Shown piece after piece: positions 45,812 through 55,034 of a stretch of DNA of 64,000 nt (positions within the stretch are counted from its first letter, which is position 1; every line of letters starts with the position of its first letter). The translations under genes were made by a program, and so were the position numbers. This DNA comes from Oribacterium sp. oral taxon 102. Lineage in GTDB: Bacteria > Bacillota > Clostridia > Lachnospirales > Lachnospiraceae. Under the pieces are notes generated by a model. The model did not search any database. It worked only from the letters and a program-made list of their open reading frames with translations, and was not told the origin of the DNA. The stretch lies in NCBI RefSeq assembly GCF_013394775.1, contig NZ_JABXYT010000001.1, positions 262,501 through 326,500 of the forward strand, written 5' to 3'.

Positions 45812-46732
45812 TCAGAAAACAGCGCCGGTGCCGGGCGCGTATCTGCCTTCCCTCCGATTCCTTTCCAGGATCAGCTCTACCGCGTGACTCAGTCCGTCCG
45901 AAAGGATGTGCGGGGCGACATAATCCGCGGCCTGCTTGCATTCATCCTTGGCGTTGCCCATCGCGATCCCCAGTCCGACGTGCCGGAGCATATCGATGTC
46001 GTTCAGCCCGTCTCCGATGGCGGCAGTCTCGGATCGGTCGATGCCGTAGTGCTGTAAAACCCTGTCTACCCCATAGACCTTGTCGATGCCTCTCGGTGTC
46101 AGATCGAAGGAGAGCCCGTCCGACCAGCGAACGATCTGGCATTCCGGAAGACGCGCCGAAAGATGCAGGGAGTCCGCGTAGGGAAGGATCGGGATCAGCA
46201 TGTAGATCGGATTTTCCAGTGCGTCCTCGATCAGACCGAGCTCCGGGATCGGAGAGTGGATTGCGTCGAAGCTCCGACGGAGGTCGTCATTGACATAATT
46301 CACATAGATGCGCCGCTCCTCCTCGAAGATCACCGGAAAGGAATGCTCCGAGAGGAAGTCGGCAAGCGTCCGGATCGTATGCTGCGGGATCGGGCTTTTG
46401 TGCAGGACAGTGCCGTACTGCGGGTCGAAGTAGCAGTCATCCGCAGGAAGCGCTGCGGAGGCAGAGCCGAAGATCCTGCTGTGCTGCCGTGTGCTGCTTC
46501 CCTCCGGAAGAATATAGCAGTAGTTTCCGTCCAGCGTAACGAAGGCGTCGAAGGGCAGATGGTCGATCAGATTTTCCGTATGAAGCTCCAGCCAGTGCCT
46601 GCCGGTCGCGATACAGGTGAGGATGCCGGATTCCCGTGCGGCGCGGATCGCCTGCCGGCTTTTCTCCGGGATCACACCGGTCTCGAAGGGGCGCAGGGTT
46701 CCGTCAATGTCGAAGAATATTATCTTAATCAT
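45812..46732 (-). CDS. HAD-superfamily phosphatase, Cof type
   Basis: This 306-aa protein begins MIKIIFFDIDGTLRPF with the nucleophile Asp motif, carries a C2-type cap of about 100 residues, and ends with GIDKVYGVDRVLQHYGI and the metal-binding AIGDGLNDIDMLRHVGLGIAMGNA. Such enzymes dephosphorylate sugar phosphates, pyridoxal phosphate or flavin mononucleotide with broad specificity. No clear ribosome site precedes ATG 46732. Confidence 0.92.
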   Translation of the reverse strand: MIKIIFFDIDGTLRPFETGVIPEKSRQAIRAARESGILTCIATGRHWLELHTENLIDHLPFDAFVTLDGNYCYILPEGSSTRQHSRIFGSASAALPADDCYFDPQYGTVLHKSPIPQHTIRTLADFLSEHSFPVIFEEERRIYVNYVNDDLRRSFDAIHSPIPELGLIEDALENPIYMLIPILPYADSLHLSARLPECQIVRWSDGLSFDLTPRGIDKVYGVDRVLQHYGIDRSETAAIGDGLNDIDMLRHVGLGIAMGNAKDECKQAADYVAPHILSDGLSHAVELILERNRREGRYAPGTGAVF

Positions 46733-46854
46733 AGGCAGAGTGTATCGGAAAGAGAGGATTGCGTCAACCCTGCATCAATGCTAGAATGCAGAGTATCGCA
46801 GCCTGCAGCATCCCTGCGGGGAATACGGCGGAAAAGCGGTGGAAAGGAGTCGGA

Positions 46855-47190
46855 TTGGAACGAAGACTGCTCTATATAAATAAGAAAGAAGCGGAAAAAG
46901 ACAAGATGCGAAAGCTCGCGGCGTGCGCAGTCATGCACGGCGTGAAGCTGGAAACGGTGACAGAGGAGGAGCTGGGCACGCTCCCGGAGGATGCGGAGCT
47001 TCTGAAGCTGCGCGGCTTCGGCAGGGATGAGGTCGGCGCCTTCCTCTCTGCGCTCAGGCGGGCGGGCGTCCGTATCGATTATAAGTGCGTCGAGACGGAG
47101 AGGAATGCGTGCTGGACGCTCCGACAGCTCTATGAGGAGCTCCGGGCGGAGCATGAGGAAATGCATCGGCATGGAAAGGCAGGGCAATGA
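46855..47190 (+). CDS. DUF3783-like protein
   Basis: A TTG start at 46855 (M/L-ERRLLYINKKEAEKDKMRKL, 111 aa) is chosen because GGAAAGGAG lies 5-6 nt upstream; an in-frame ATG at 46759 has none. The protein is small and soluble, with a KLAACAVMHGVKLETVTEEELG segment and C-terminal helix; it resembles the DUF3783 family of Firmicutes. Function unknown. It overlaps lepB by 4 nt. Confidence 0.75.
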   Translation: MERRLLYINKKEAEKDKMRKLAACAVMHGVKLETVTEEELGTLPEDAELLKLRGFGRDEVGAFLSALRRAGVRIDYKCVETERNACWTLRQLYEELRAEHEEMHRHGKAGQ

Positions 47191-47927
47191 GAGTGGAGGA
47201 AGGAAAGAAGAAAAGAACGGCGGCAGAGGGGAAGCCGAAAAAGGGCGGTCTGGTTTCGGAGCTTCTGGAATGGGGGAAGATTATCGTCTTTGCGGCGGTG
47301 GCGGCATTTCTCATCAATCATTTCCTGATCGCGAATTCCAACATTCCGACCGGTTCCATGGAGAATACAATCATGGCGGGGAGCCGCGTCATCGGATCGA
47401 GACTGCATTATACCTTCGGAGAGGTGCAGCGGGGCGATGTTGCGATCTTCATCTATGGATATAAGTGCCGGAATGACGGCAGGGTCTACCGGGAGACGGA
47501 GGAAGGGGTCTGTCCGGACTGCGGCAGGGCGGATAGGAGGAATCAGGTCATCTACTATGTGAAGCGGGTGATCGGGATGCCGGGAGACCATATCGAGATC
47601 CGGAGAACCGGAGAGGTTCCCGCAGAGGAGATCTCGAAGCTGCCGGTGCGCTCCGAAAGCGGGATGGTTCCGGTGGGGAAGCTCTATGTCAATGGAGAGG
47701 AGCAGGAGGAGCTGTATCTGCCGGAGCCGATGCTCGTAGATGGCGCGCAGTTCCCGGAGGTGGATCTCACGGTGCCGGAGGACTGCTACTACATGCTCGG
47801 CGACAACCGGAACAATTCCATGGATGCCCGCTACTGGGGGGAGAATAACTTTGTGAAGCGTGACAAAATGCTGGCGAAGGTGTATTTTAAATACTGGCCG
47901 CTGCGGGAGATCGGGCCGGTGAAATGA
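47187..47927 (+). CDS. lepB: Signal peptidase I
   Basis: LepB removes signal peptides from exported proteins outside the membrane. In 246 aa there is a basic N-terminus, one membrane helix (about 31-48, IIVFAAVAAFLINHFLI), the nucleophile serine in IPTGSMENTI, the catalytic lysine in YYVKRVIGMPGD and box E GDNRNNSMDARYWG. An insert with CRNDGRVYRETEEGVCPDCG has two cysteine pairs that might bind zinc, an unusual addition also seen in some Clostridia. Confidence 0.95.
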   Translation: MRVEEGKKKRTAAEGKPKKGGLVSELLEWGKIIVFAAVAAFLINHFLIANSNIPTGSMENTIMAGSRVIGSRLHYTFGEVQRGDVAIFIYGYKCRNDGRVYRETEEGVCPDCGRADRRNQVIYYVKRVIGMPGDHIEIRRTGEVPAEEISKLPVRSESGMVPVGKLYVNGEEQEELYLPEPMLVDGAQFPEVDLTVPEDCYYMLGDNRNNSMDARYWGENNFVKRDKMLAKVYFKYWPLREIGPVK

Positions 47928-48065
47928 CGCAGCGGAGTTGTTCCGGAATGACAGAGGGAATGACAGCGCGCCGGCGTATCTTCACAGAAAGAACACAGAA
48001 CGATGCTAGAATCAGAGAAGCTGTGAGTCCCGGCTGCGGGCTTCGGCGGGAAAGGAGCTAAGTAT

Positions 48066-49457
48066 ATGGCAAAAACAGAAGGGCAGAAGCTGGAAGAGCA
48101 GCTCTGCTATAAGATGAAGCATATCGGCATGGAGAGGCCGGAGGAGCTCGAGAAGGCGCAGGTCTTCGCGGAGGGCTACAAGACCTTCCTGAATCATTCG
48201 AAGATCGAGCGCGAGTGCGTGCGCTATACGGAGGAGCTGGCGAAGAAGGCGGGCTATGTGCCGTTTGAGAGAGGGAAAAAGTACCGGACGGGAGAGAAGG
48301 TCTATGCCGTAAACCGCGGCAAGAATATCATCCTCACGACGATCGGACGAAAGGGCTTCTCCGAGGGAGTACACTTCAATATCGCGCATATCGATTCCCC
48401 GAGACTGGATATCAAGCCGAACCCCCTCTATGAGAAGGAGGAGCTTTCCTACCTGAAGACGCACTACTACGGCGGCATCCGTAAGTACCAGTGGGGTGTC
48501 ACGCCGCTCGCACTGCATGGAAGAGTGATGCTCGCGGACGGCTCCTTCATGGACCTTACGCTCGGGGAGCAGGAGGGAGATCCGGTTTTTGTCGTCTCCG
48601 ATCTGCTGCCGCATCTCTCCGCGAAGCAGAATGAGCGGCCGCTGAAGGAAGGGCTGAAGGGGGAGGAGCTGAATATCCTTCTCGGCTCGACTCCAATCGC
48701 TGACCCGGAGCTTAAGGCGGCGTTCAAGCTCAAGGTGCTTTCTCTTCTCCATGAGCGTTACGGTATGACCGAGAAGGACTTCCTCCGTGCGGAGCTGACG
48801 ATGGTTCCCGCGCAGAAGGCGGTGGATATCGGGCTGGATCGTTCGCTGATCGGTGCGTATGGGCAGGATGATAAGGTCTGCGCCTATACGGCGGTGATGG
48901 CAGAGCTCGAGTGCAGGGAGCCGGAGTTTACGACCGTTACCCTGCTCACGGATAAGGAGGAGATCGGCTCCGTCGGCAATACCGGCATGGCGGGTGACGC
49001 GCTGCTGCACTATCTGGAGGATCTCATAGAGTGCGAGGGGGAGCGGGTGCGCGATGTGCTGCGGCATTCTCTCTGCCTCTCCGCCGATGTCAATGCGGCG
49101 TTCGATCCGACCTTCCCGGATGTTTTCGAGCCGCAGAATGCTTCTTACTTAAACCATGGCCCGGTGCTTACGAAGTATACCGGCGCCCGCGGCAAGTCCG
49201 GCTCCAATGATGCCAGTGCGGAAACCATGCAGAGAGTGATCGCGTATATGGATGAGGCGAATGTGATGTGGCAGATCGGCGAGCTCGGCAAGGTCGATGA
49301 GGGCGGCGGCGGGACGATCGCGCAGTTCATGGGGAATCTCAATGTCGATACCGTCGATCTGGGCGTACCGGTGCTGGCGATGCATGCGCCGCTGGAGATC
49401 ACTGCGAAGCTCGACGTATATCATACCTACCTTGCCTTCAAGGCATTCAATCGTTGA
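48066..49457 (+). CDS. apeA: M18-family aminopeptidase
   Basis: This zinc aminopeptidase of 463 aa removes N-terminal residues from peptides and probably helps feed amino-acid fermentation. Metal and catalytic segments are NIAHIDSPRLDIKP, LLTDKEEIGSVGNTGM and the C-terminal VPVLAMHAPLEITAKLDVYHTY. Length and order fit bacterial M18 enzymes (ApeA/Lap4 relatives). ATG 48066 has AAAGGAG about 8 nt upstream. It is a single gene between intergenic gaps. Confidence 0.92.
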   Translation: MAKTEGQKLEEQLCYKMKHIGMERPEELEKAQVFAEGYKTFLNHSKIERECVRYTEELAKKAGYVPFERGKKYRTGEKVYAVNRGKNIILTTIGRKGFSEGVHFNIAHIDSPRLDIKPNPLYEKEELSYLKTHYYGGIRKYQWGVTPLALHGRVMLADGSFMDLTLGEQEGDPVFVVSDLLPHLSAKQNERPLKEGLKGEELNILLGSTPIADPELKAAFKLKVLSLLHERYGMTEKDFLRAELTMVPAQKAVDIGLDRSLIGAYGQDDKVCAYTAVMAELECREPEFTTVTLLTDKEEIGSVGNTGMAGDALLHYLEDLIECEGERVRDVLRHSLCLSADVNAAFDPTFPDVFEPQNASYLNHGPVLTKYTGARGKSGSNDASAETMQRVIAYMDEANVMWQIGELGKVDEGGGGTIAQFMGNLNVDTVDLGVPVLAMHAPLEITAKLDVYHTYLAFKAFNR

Positions 49458-49577
49458 GGAACGGAGGGAGCGGGCTTTCCACTCCCTTTTTCTCATTTTC
49501 GCGGCGGACGGGCGGCGAGCTCCGTTCGTTTCTGTGAAAATGAAAGCACAGAAAGAAATAGAAATAAGGAGAAGAGG

Positions 49578-50771
49578 ATGAAGAAAAGAAGCTTACTGCT
49601 GCTTTTTGCGGGACTTACTGTCGTAATGCTGGCAGGCGCCTGCGGGAAGAAGAGCAATACGGAGACGAGCAGCGCACAGGAGAGCAGCGAAGCACAGTCG
49701 GCGGGGCAGGTTTCCGCGGACGATCCGGAGCTGAAGGCACTGGAGGAAATGACGGTGCCTGCGGCACCGGCGCTCTCTGAAATGGGGACGATCACGCTTC
49801 CAGAGCTTAGCAGTATCGAGGTGATCAGCAGCCCGGAGGAGGAAGTGACAGACGAGGAGGTCGACAATCAGATACAGGCGCTGCTTTCCGCGAAGCTCGT
49901 GGAGGTTCCGGGGGACAGCGTGGAGGGAGATACCGTCAATATCGACTATGTGGGGACGATAGACGGCGTTGCCTTCGACGGCGGGACGGCGAGCGGTTAT
50001 GATCTGAAGCTCGGCTCCGGCAGCTTCATCGACGGCTTCGAGGGGCAGCTTTTCGGGAGGAGAAAGGGCGATAAGGTGACCGTTAAGGTGACCTTCCCGG
50101 AGGACTATGGAAAGGCGGAGCTCGCCGGAAAGCCGGCGGAGTTCGAGGTTACCGTGAACGCGGTCAAGCGTGTGCCGGCGCTTACGGACGAGTGGGTGAA
50201 GGACAATGCGGAAATCGACGCGGAGACGGTGGAAGAGCTTCGGCAGAAAACCCGGGAGCAGCTCGCTTATAACCATTCCTACAGCTATCATTCCGGTATC
50301 CAGCAGGACGCTCTGATGAAGATCGTGGACGCGGCTTCGATCGAGCTTTCCGATGCTATGAAGGAGTACGGAACTGCCTATGTCCTGAATGCACAGATCC
50401 AGCAGATGAAGGGCTACGGCTTCGACCTCGCCTCCATGATCAATATGTACGGCATGACGGTGGAGAGCTTCAAGGAAGAGATGGAGTCGGAGGGCGCAGA
50501 GTATGCGAAGCAGTACTTCGTTCTGCACAAGCTCGCTGCGGAGCAGAGCATCAGTCTGAACGACGCACTGATGGACGACCTGCTCTCGGATATCTCCAGA
50601 ATGAGCGGCAGAAGCTACAATAAGCAGGAGCTGATCGATCAGTTCGGACAGGAGGCCGTGGAGAATGAGGCGGTCAACGGCGCAGTCATGGACTATATCG
50701 AGTCTAATGTCAGGGTAAAGATCGAGGAGAAGGCGCCGGAGAGCAGCGCAGCGGAAAGCGCGGCAGGCTGA
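49578..50771 (+). CDS. Lipid-anchored trigger-factor-like foldase
   Basis: This 397-aa protein starts with a lipoprotein signal peptide and lipobox (MLAGAC, Cys about 17-18), then a Ser/Glu-rich linker, an FKBP-type prolyl isomerase domain (about 112-195, VNIDYVGTIDGVAFDGG to EFEVTVNAVKRVP) and the helical C-terminal chaperone domain of trigger factor. The ribosome-binding N-domain is missing. It is therefore predicted to fold secreted proteins at the outer membrane face. Other Lachnospiraceae have similar proteins. Confidence 0.88.
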   Translation: MKKRSLLLLFAGLTVVMLAGACGKKSNTETSSAQESSEAQSAGQVSADDPELKALEEMTVPAAPALSEMGTITLPELSSIEVISSPEEEVTDEEVDNQIQALLSAKLVEVPGDSVEGDTVNIDYVGTIDGVAFDGGTASGYDLKLGSGSFIDGFEGQLFGRRKGDKVTVKVTFPEDYGKAELAGKPAEFEVTVNAVKRVPALTDEWVKDNAEIDAETVEELRQKTREQLAYNHSYSYHSGIQQDALMKIVDAASIELSDAMKEYGTAYVLNAQIQQMKGYGFDLASMINMYGMTVESFKEEMESEGAEYAKQYFVLHKLAAEQSISLNDALMDDLLSDISRMSGRSYNKQELIDQFGQEAVENEAVNGAVMDYIESNVRVKIEEKAPESSAAESAAG

Positions 50772-50785
50772 GAGAAGGCATGGCT

Positions 50786-50820
50786 TCGGGCAGAGCAGCA
50801 GAACGGTTCTGCCCGATTTT
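50786..50820 (+). terminator. Terminator after the trigger-factor-like gene
   Basis: TCGGGCAGA (50786-50794) pairs perfectly with TCTGCCCGA (50808-50816), followed by TTTTTAT. Confidence 0.92.
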
Positions 50821-50921
50821 TATAGGAGTATTAAAAACTTTTTGTTTTTGTTCTTTGGCGCAGGGCGTAAAATAGATGGGCAGTTATGCAGTAATGAGAA
50901 AAAGGAAAAGATGGGGGAAGT

Positions 50922-51902
50922 ATGGCAAAGAAAGTGGGATTTGATTCACAGTACAGGGCGGGAAAGCGAAGGAGTATTCTGGGTGCTCTGCTGTGTATTG
51001 CAGGGATTGCAGCGCTGGCGTTTTTTGGATATACCGGGATGAAGACGATGAGGGCGCCGGCGGATCTGGAGGACGGCTTCTCCACCGGCGTGGGAGAAGC
51101 GGCAGGAATATACAGCGCGATCGATGTTACGGACTATTATGGCGTGACTGCGTCGAGCAAGCACTCGGACTATGTGGTATTCACGACCGAGGACAAGTAT
51201 ATGTTCCTCGCGGTAGTACGGGATAAGCATCTGGATCAGATCGAGCAGCAGCTGGACAATGGGCAGAAGGTTCGTCTGGAGGGCTTCACCGAGGAGATCC
51301 CGGGAGAGGTTATCCGGTATACGATAGAGGTTTTTGAAGAAAATGACAGTGAGCTGGAGCTGGACTATGATAACTTCCAGCAGTATTTCGGAGCAGTTGT
51401 GCTTGATACGCGTTCTGCCGGGCTTACGGGCTTTCTCGGGAAGGCGCCTTACAAGTATGTCTTCGGCGCCGGAGCGATCATGCTGCTCGGAGGGCTGTAT
51501 CTCTTCGTGACGGGGCGGAGAAGAGCGGGAAGCTATGACGCTTTGGGAGATGTAGAGCGGCAGCAGTATCAGAAGGAGATGGACGATCCGGCGACGGCTT
51601 ACTATCCGACGGAAAAGATGTATCTTACGCCGAATCATCTCATCCATATGGAGGACGGCTTCAAGGCGGTGAGCTATTCGGAAATCAGTCGGGTATTTGT
51701 CGTGAAGCACTATACAAATGGAATGAAGGATGGCGCGAATCTGATTATCCGCCTCACGGATGGAAAGCAGATCAATTGTGCGCGAGAGAAGTTTACGACC
51801 TTCTCCAAAAAGAAGAGCGAGGCGACTCTCGACAATCTGCATGAAATTATGCGGCGGATCGGTGAGAAGAATCCGAAGATTGAACTGGGGGCTCCGGACT
51901 GA
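50922..51902 (+). CDS. Membrane protein of unknown function
   Basis: This 326-aa protein has two membrane helices (about 18-38 and 180-200). Between them is an external domain of about 140 residues beginning after MRAPADLEDGFSTG. After the second helix is a cytoplasmic domain of about 125 residues with MYLTPNHLIHMEDGFKAVSYSEI and IIRLTDGKQINCAREKF, which looks like a pleckstrin-like beta fold. I cannot name the family. It has terminators on both sides and is monocistronic. Confidence 0.7.
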   Translation: MAKKVGFDSQYRAGKRRSILGALLCIAGIAALAFFGYTGMKTMRAPADLEDGFSTGVGEAAGIYSAIDVTDYYGVTASSKHSDYVVFTTEDKYMFLAVVRDKHLDQIEQQLDNGQKVRLEGFTEEIPGEVIRYTIEVFEENDSELELDYDNFQQYFGAVVLDTRSAGLTGFLGKAPYKYVFGAGAIMLLGGLYLFVTGRRRAGSYDALGDVERQQYQKEMDDPATAYYPTEKMYLTPNHLIHMEDGFKAVSYSEISRVFVVKHYTNGMKDGANLIIRLTDGKQINCAREKFTTFSKKKSEATLDNLHEIMRRIGEKNPKIELGAPD

Positions 51903-51972
51903 TCGTATTCAGGAACGATAATAGAAGAGCGGCAACAGTGAACTGTGTTTACCGGATGGCGCAGAATCTCAG

Positions 51973-52001
51973 AGCGGCAGGTTTTCCTGCCGCTGATTTT
52001 G
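51973..52001 (+). terminator. Terminator before the amino-acid transporter operon
   Basis: AGCGGCAGG-TTTT-CCTGCCGCT (51973-51994), a perfect 9-bp stem, is followed by the T-rich GATTTTGATTTTT. Confidence 0.9.
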
Positions 52002-52011
52002 ATTTTTCTTC

Positions 52012-52040
52012 TTGACAGCGTGACTTTACTATGATAAAGT
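52012..52040 (+). promoter_or_regulatory. Likely promoter of the amino-acid ABC transporter
   Basis: TTGACA (52012-52017) and TAAAGT (52035-52040) are 17 nt apart, immediately after the preceding terminator. Confidence 0.75.
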
Positions 52041-52092
52041 GATAAATCATAAAAGCAAACAATGAAGGAAAACGGGAAGCAGAGGAGGAATT

Positions 52093-52971
52093 ATGAAAAA
52101 GAGCGGACTTATCTTCATGGGAACGATGCTGATGACACTGGCGCTGACGGCGTGCGGCACCTCCGGCGCCGCGGGTACCGAAGCCTCTGCGGAGACGGCG
52201 GGCGGGGCGGAGAGCGGCAGTGCAGCGGAAACGGAAAAGGAGGCTTCCGGGAGCGCGGTGCAGACCGCGTCCGGGAAGTTCACCGTAGGCTTCGACCAGG
52301 AGTTTCCGCCGATGGGCTTCGTGGGAGCAGACGGACAGTACACCGGATACGACCTTGCGTTGGCATCAGAGGTCGCGAAGCGGCTCGGGCTGGAGTTCGT
52401 CGCACAGCCGATCAACTGGGATGCGAAGGATATGGAGCTGGAGTCCGGCAACATTGACTGCATCTGGAACGGCTTCACGATGCAGGGCAGAGAGGATGCC
52501 TACAGCTGGGTTGGCCCGTATATGGCGAACAATCAGGTCTTCGTGGTCAATGCGGACGCGGAGATCAAGACGCTCGCAGACCTTGCAGGGAAGGCGGTCG
52601 AGGTACAGAAGGATTCCTCTGGGCTCGCTGCATTGAACGAGGAAGCGAATGCAGCACTCAGGGGAAGCTTCGGGACGCTGACGGAGGTCGCGGACTACAA
52701 TACCGCGCTGATGGATCTCGAGTCGGGCGCGGCGGACGCGGTATGCATGGACTCTGTCGTAGCGGGCTATCAGATCACCTCCTCCGGAAAGAATATGCGG
52801 ATTCTCGACGAGAAGCTCTCTGCCGAGGAGTACGGCATCGGCTTCAAGAAGGGGGAGGATGCCCTTGCCGCCGCGGTGAAGGAGGCGCTTCTCGAAATGA
52901 AGGCGGACGGCATCGTGGAGGATATCTCCAAGGAATGGTTCGGAGATGCTGCGGTATTCACACTGAAATAA
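52093..52971 (+). CDS. Amino-acid ABC transporter, substrate-binding lipoprotein
   Basis: This 292-aa lipoprotein has a signal peptide ending LTAC (Cys about 18), a low-complexity Ala/Glu/Ser linker and a family 3 solute-binding fold: FTVGFDQEFPPMGFV, YTGYDLALASEVAKRLGLE and the NIDCIWNGFTM hinge region. Family members bind polar amino acids such as cystine, glutamine or histidine; the exact ligand is unclear. It leads a three-gene operon, with the permease 9 nt downstream. Confidence 0.92.
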   Translation: MKKSGLIFMGTMLMTLALTACGTSGAAGTEASAETAGGAESGSAAETEKEASGSAVQTASGKFTVGFDQEFPPMGFVGADGQYTGYDLALASEVAKRLGLEFVAQPINWDAKDMELESGNIDCIWNGFTMQGREDAYSWVGPYMANNQVFVVNADAEIKTLADLAGKAVEVQKDSSGLAALNEEANAALRGSFGTLTEVADYNTALMDLESGAADAVCMDSVVAGYQITSSGKNMRILDEKLSAEEYGIGFKKGEDALAAAVKEALLEMKADGIVEDISKEWFGDAAVFTLK

Positions 52972-52980
52972 GGAACGGCC

Positions 52981-53631
52981 ATGACACTTTCTCAGATCCT
53001 GTGGAGCCTCCTCGGAGGAATGCGGGTCAGCCTGCAGATCTTCTTCATTACACTGCTCTTTTCTCTTCCGCTCGGACTGCTGATCTCGTTCGGGCGGATG
53101 AGCAAAAACCGCATTTTACGCAGCATAACGAAGCTGTACATCTCGATTATGAGAGGCACGCCGCTTATGCTGCAGCTTTTTGTCGTCTATTACGGACCGT
53201 ATTATCTCCTGAAGATCCGATTGAGTCCGGAGTACCGGAACAGTGCGGTCTATATCGGCTTCGTCATCAACTATGCGGCGTATTTCGCGGAGATCTATCG
53301 CTCGGGCATCCAGTCCATGCCCGCCGGACAGTACGAGGCGGCGGAGATCCTCGGCTACAGCCGTGCATCGAGCTTCCTCCGCATTATCCTGCCGCAGGTC
53401 TGGAAGCGCATCCTGCCGTCTGTCACCAATGAGGTCATTACCCTTGTGAAGGATACCTCGCTGGCGTTCTCGATCTCCGTGATGGAAATGTTTACGACGG
53501 CGAAGGCGCTCGCCTCCAGCCAGACCTCGATGACGCCGCTGATCGCCGCGGGCGTTTTCTATTACATCTTCAATTTCATCGTGGCATACGCGATGGAGCG
53601 TGCGGAGAAGCGGCTGGATTACTATAGCTAG
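52981..53631 (+). CDS. Amino-acid ABC transporter, permease
   Basis: This 216-aa inner-membrane protein has about five helices and the MRGTPLMLQLFVVYYG motif typical of HisM/GlnP-type permeases. The EAA loop that contacts the ATPase is EAAEILGYSRASSFLRIILPQ. Only one permease is present, so it probably forms a homodimer. Confidence 0.94.
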   Translation: MTLSQILWSLLGGMRVSLQIFFITLLFSLPLGLLISFGRMSKNRILRSITKLYISIMRGTPLMLQLFVVYYGPYYLLKIRLSPEYRNSAVYIGFVINYAAYFAEIYRSGIQSMPAGQYEAAEILGYSRASSFLRIILPQVWKRILPSVTNEVITLVKDTSLAFSISVMEMFTTAKALASSQTSMTPLIAAGVFYYIFNFIVAYAMERAEKRLDYYS

Positions 53632-53646
53632 GAGGAACGGAGAGGC

Positions 53647-54411
53647 ATGAAGCTGCTGACGATGAAAAATGTGAGGAAGACCTTTGGGGAGCTGGAGGTG
53701 CTTCGGGATATCAGCCTGTCCGTCGGCGAGGGAGAGATCGTCTCGATCATCGGCCCCTCCGGATCGGGGAAGTCGACCCTGCTCCGCTGCGCGACGCTGC
53801 TGGAGCGGATGGACGGCGGGAGTCTCCGCTATGAGGATACTGTGGTCTGTGAGAATGATGCGGCAGGGAATGCGATATACCGGGACAAAAAAACGTTCGG
53901 GCAGGTACGCTCGATTTACGGGCTGGTTTTCCAGAATTTTCATCTCTTCCCGCATTGGACGGTGCTTCGCAATGTGACAGATGCCCTGATCCATGTGAAA
54001 CGCGTCGAAAGAACAGAGGCGGAGGCGCGCGGGATGGAGCTGCTTCGCAGGATGGGGCTCGCGGAAAAGGCGGGTGCCTACCCCTGCCAGCTCTCCGGCG
54101 GGCAGCAGCAGCGCGTCGCGATCGCGCGGGCGCTGGCGCTGAATCCGAAGGTGCTCTTCTTCGACGAGCCGACCTCGGCGCTGGATCCGGAGCTCACCGG
54201 AGAGGTGCTGAATGTGATCCGTTCGCTGAAGGAGCTTCATATCGCGATGGGGATCGTCACTCACGAGATGACCTTCGCGCGGGATATCTCCGACAGAGTG
54301 ATCTTCATGTCCGACGGCGTGATCGTCTGCGAGGGCAGTCCGGCGGAGGTTTTCAGCTCGGAAAACGAGCGGATGCGAAGCTTCCTCGGACGGTATCAGG
54401 GGATGCTGTGA
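53647..54411 (+). CDS. Amino-acid ABC transporter, ATP-binding protein
   Basis: This 254-aa ATPase energises the preceding permease. It has Walker [11 protein letters not shown]-loop [12 protein letters not shown], signature LSGGQQQR, Walker [14 protein letters not shown] and switch histidine VTHEM. GAGGAACGGAGAGG precedes ATG 53647. The gene ends the operon; a hairpin terminator lies inside the 3' end of the convergent NUDIX gene. Confidence 0.95.
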   Translation: MKLLTMKNVRKTFGELEVLRDISLSVGEGEIVSIIGPSGSGKSTLLRCATLLERMDGGSLRYEDTVVCENDAAGNAIYRDKKTFGQVRSIYGLVFQNFHLFPHWTVLRNVTDALIHVKRVERTEAEARGMELLRRMGLAEKAGAYPCQLSGGQQQRVAIARALALNPKVLFFDEPTSALDPELTGEVLNVIRSLKELHIAMGIVTHEMTFARDISDRVIFMSDGVIVCEGSPAEVFSSENERMRSFLGRYQGML

Positions 54412-54487
54412 ACATACATTTTATTCAAAAACAGGAGATGTGAAGAGAGAAAAATTCATTATCAAGGCGGCGCGTTCAAGATTTCAC

Positions 54488-55030
54488 CTATACAATGCCG
54501 GAGATCGCTCCGGCTTCCTTTTTCAGCGCCTCTGTAATCCTCCGGTAGTGCAGAAAGCCGTCTCTTGCTTCGATCTCCGCGAGCTCGCGGAGCGTCACGC
54601 ATTTTCGGTCGGTGCTCTCCCGGAGATCGATCCGGATGTCTCTTTCCGAGAAGGGCAGGCGGAAGTGATAGATATCGACGAAGTAGTTGTCGCCGCGTGC
54701 GAGGTCGACATTCCGATAGGAGTCAATGGGGGCGAAGCGCTCTGCTCCGGCGAGGCGAGGGATATCGAGTCCGGTTTCCTCCCGTACCTCGCGGCAGACC
54801 GCCTGAAACGAGCTCTCGCCTGCCTGCGCGCCGCCGCCCGGGATCTCCCAGGAGCCCGCCGCCCAGCGTTTATTCGGCGCGCGGCGGGTAATCAGGAGCC
54901 TGCCCTCGGGGTTCTCAAGGATGGCGAGTACATAGAGCAGGAACTGCCCCTCGCGGAGAAATGCCGCACGCTCCAGCCGGAGTCCGGTCAGGTGGCGGTT
55001 TTCGTCATATACGTCCATAAGCTCTGCCAT
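54488..55030 (-). CDS. NUDIX hydrolase at the end of the histidine operon
   Basis: The start is ATG 55028-55030 (MAELMDVYDENRHLTG, 180 aa), with AAAGGAG about 8 nt upstream; a longer frame overlaps hisI. The Nudix box is complete: a G-x5-E, then REVREETGL, within GGGAQAGESSFQAVCREVR. The N-terminus resembles the YfcD/IPP-isomerase-like subgroup. It begins 4 nt after the hisI stop, so it is almost certainly co-translated with it. Because hisE is absent here, it may supply phosphoribosyl-ATP pyrophosphatase activity, but general nucleotide clean-up is equally possible. Confidence 0.88.
   Translation of the reverse strand: MAELMDVYDENRHLTGLRLERAAFLREGQFLLYVLAILENPEGRLLITRRAPNKRWAAGSWEIPGGGAQAGESSFQAVCREVREETGLDIPRLAGAERFAPIDSYRNVDLARGDNYFVDIYHFRLPFSERDIRIDLRESTDRKCVTLRELAEIEARDGFLHYRRITEALKKEAGAISGIV
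54497..54521 (+). terminator. Terminator of the amino-acid transporter operon
   Basis: GCCGGAG-ATCG-CTCCGGC (54497-54514) is followed by TTCCTTTTT. It lies inside the last codons of the convergent NUDIX gene. Confidence 0.8.
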
Positions 55031-55034
55031 CGGT

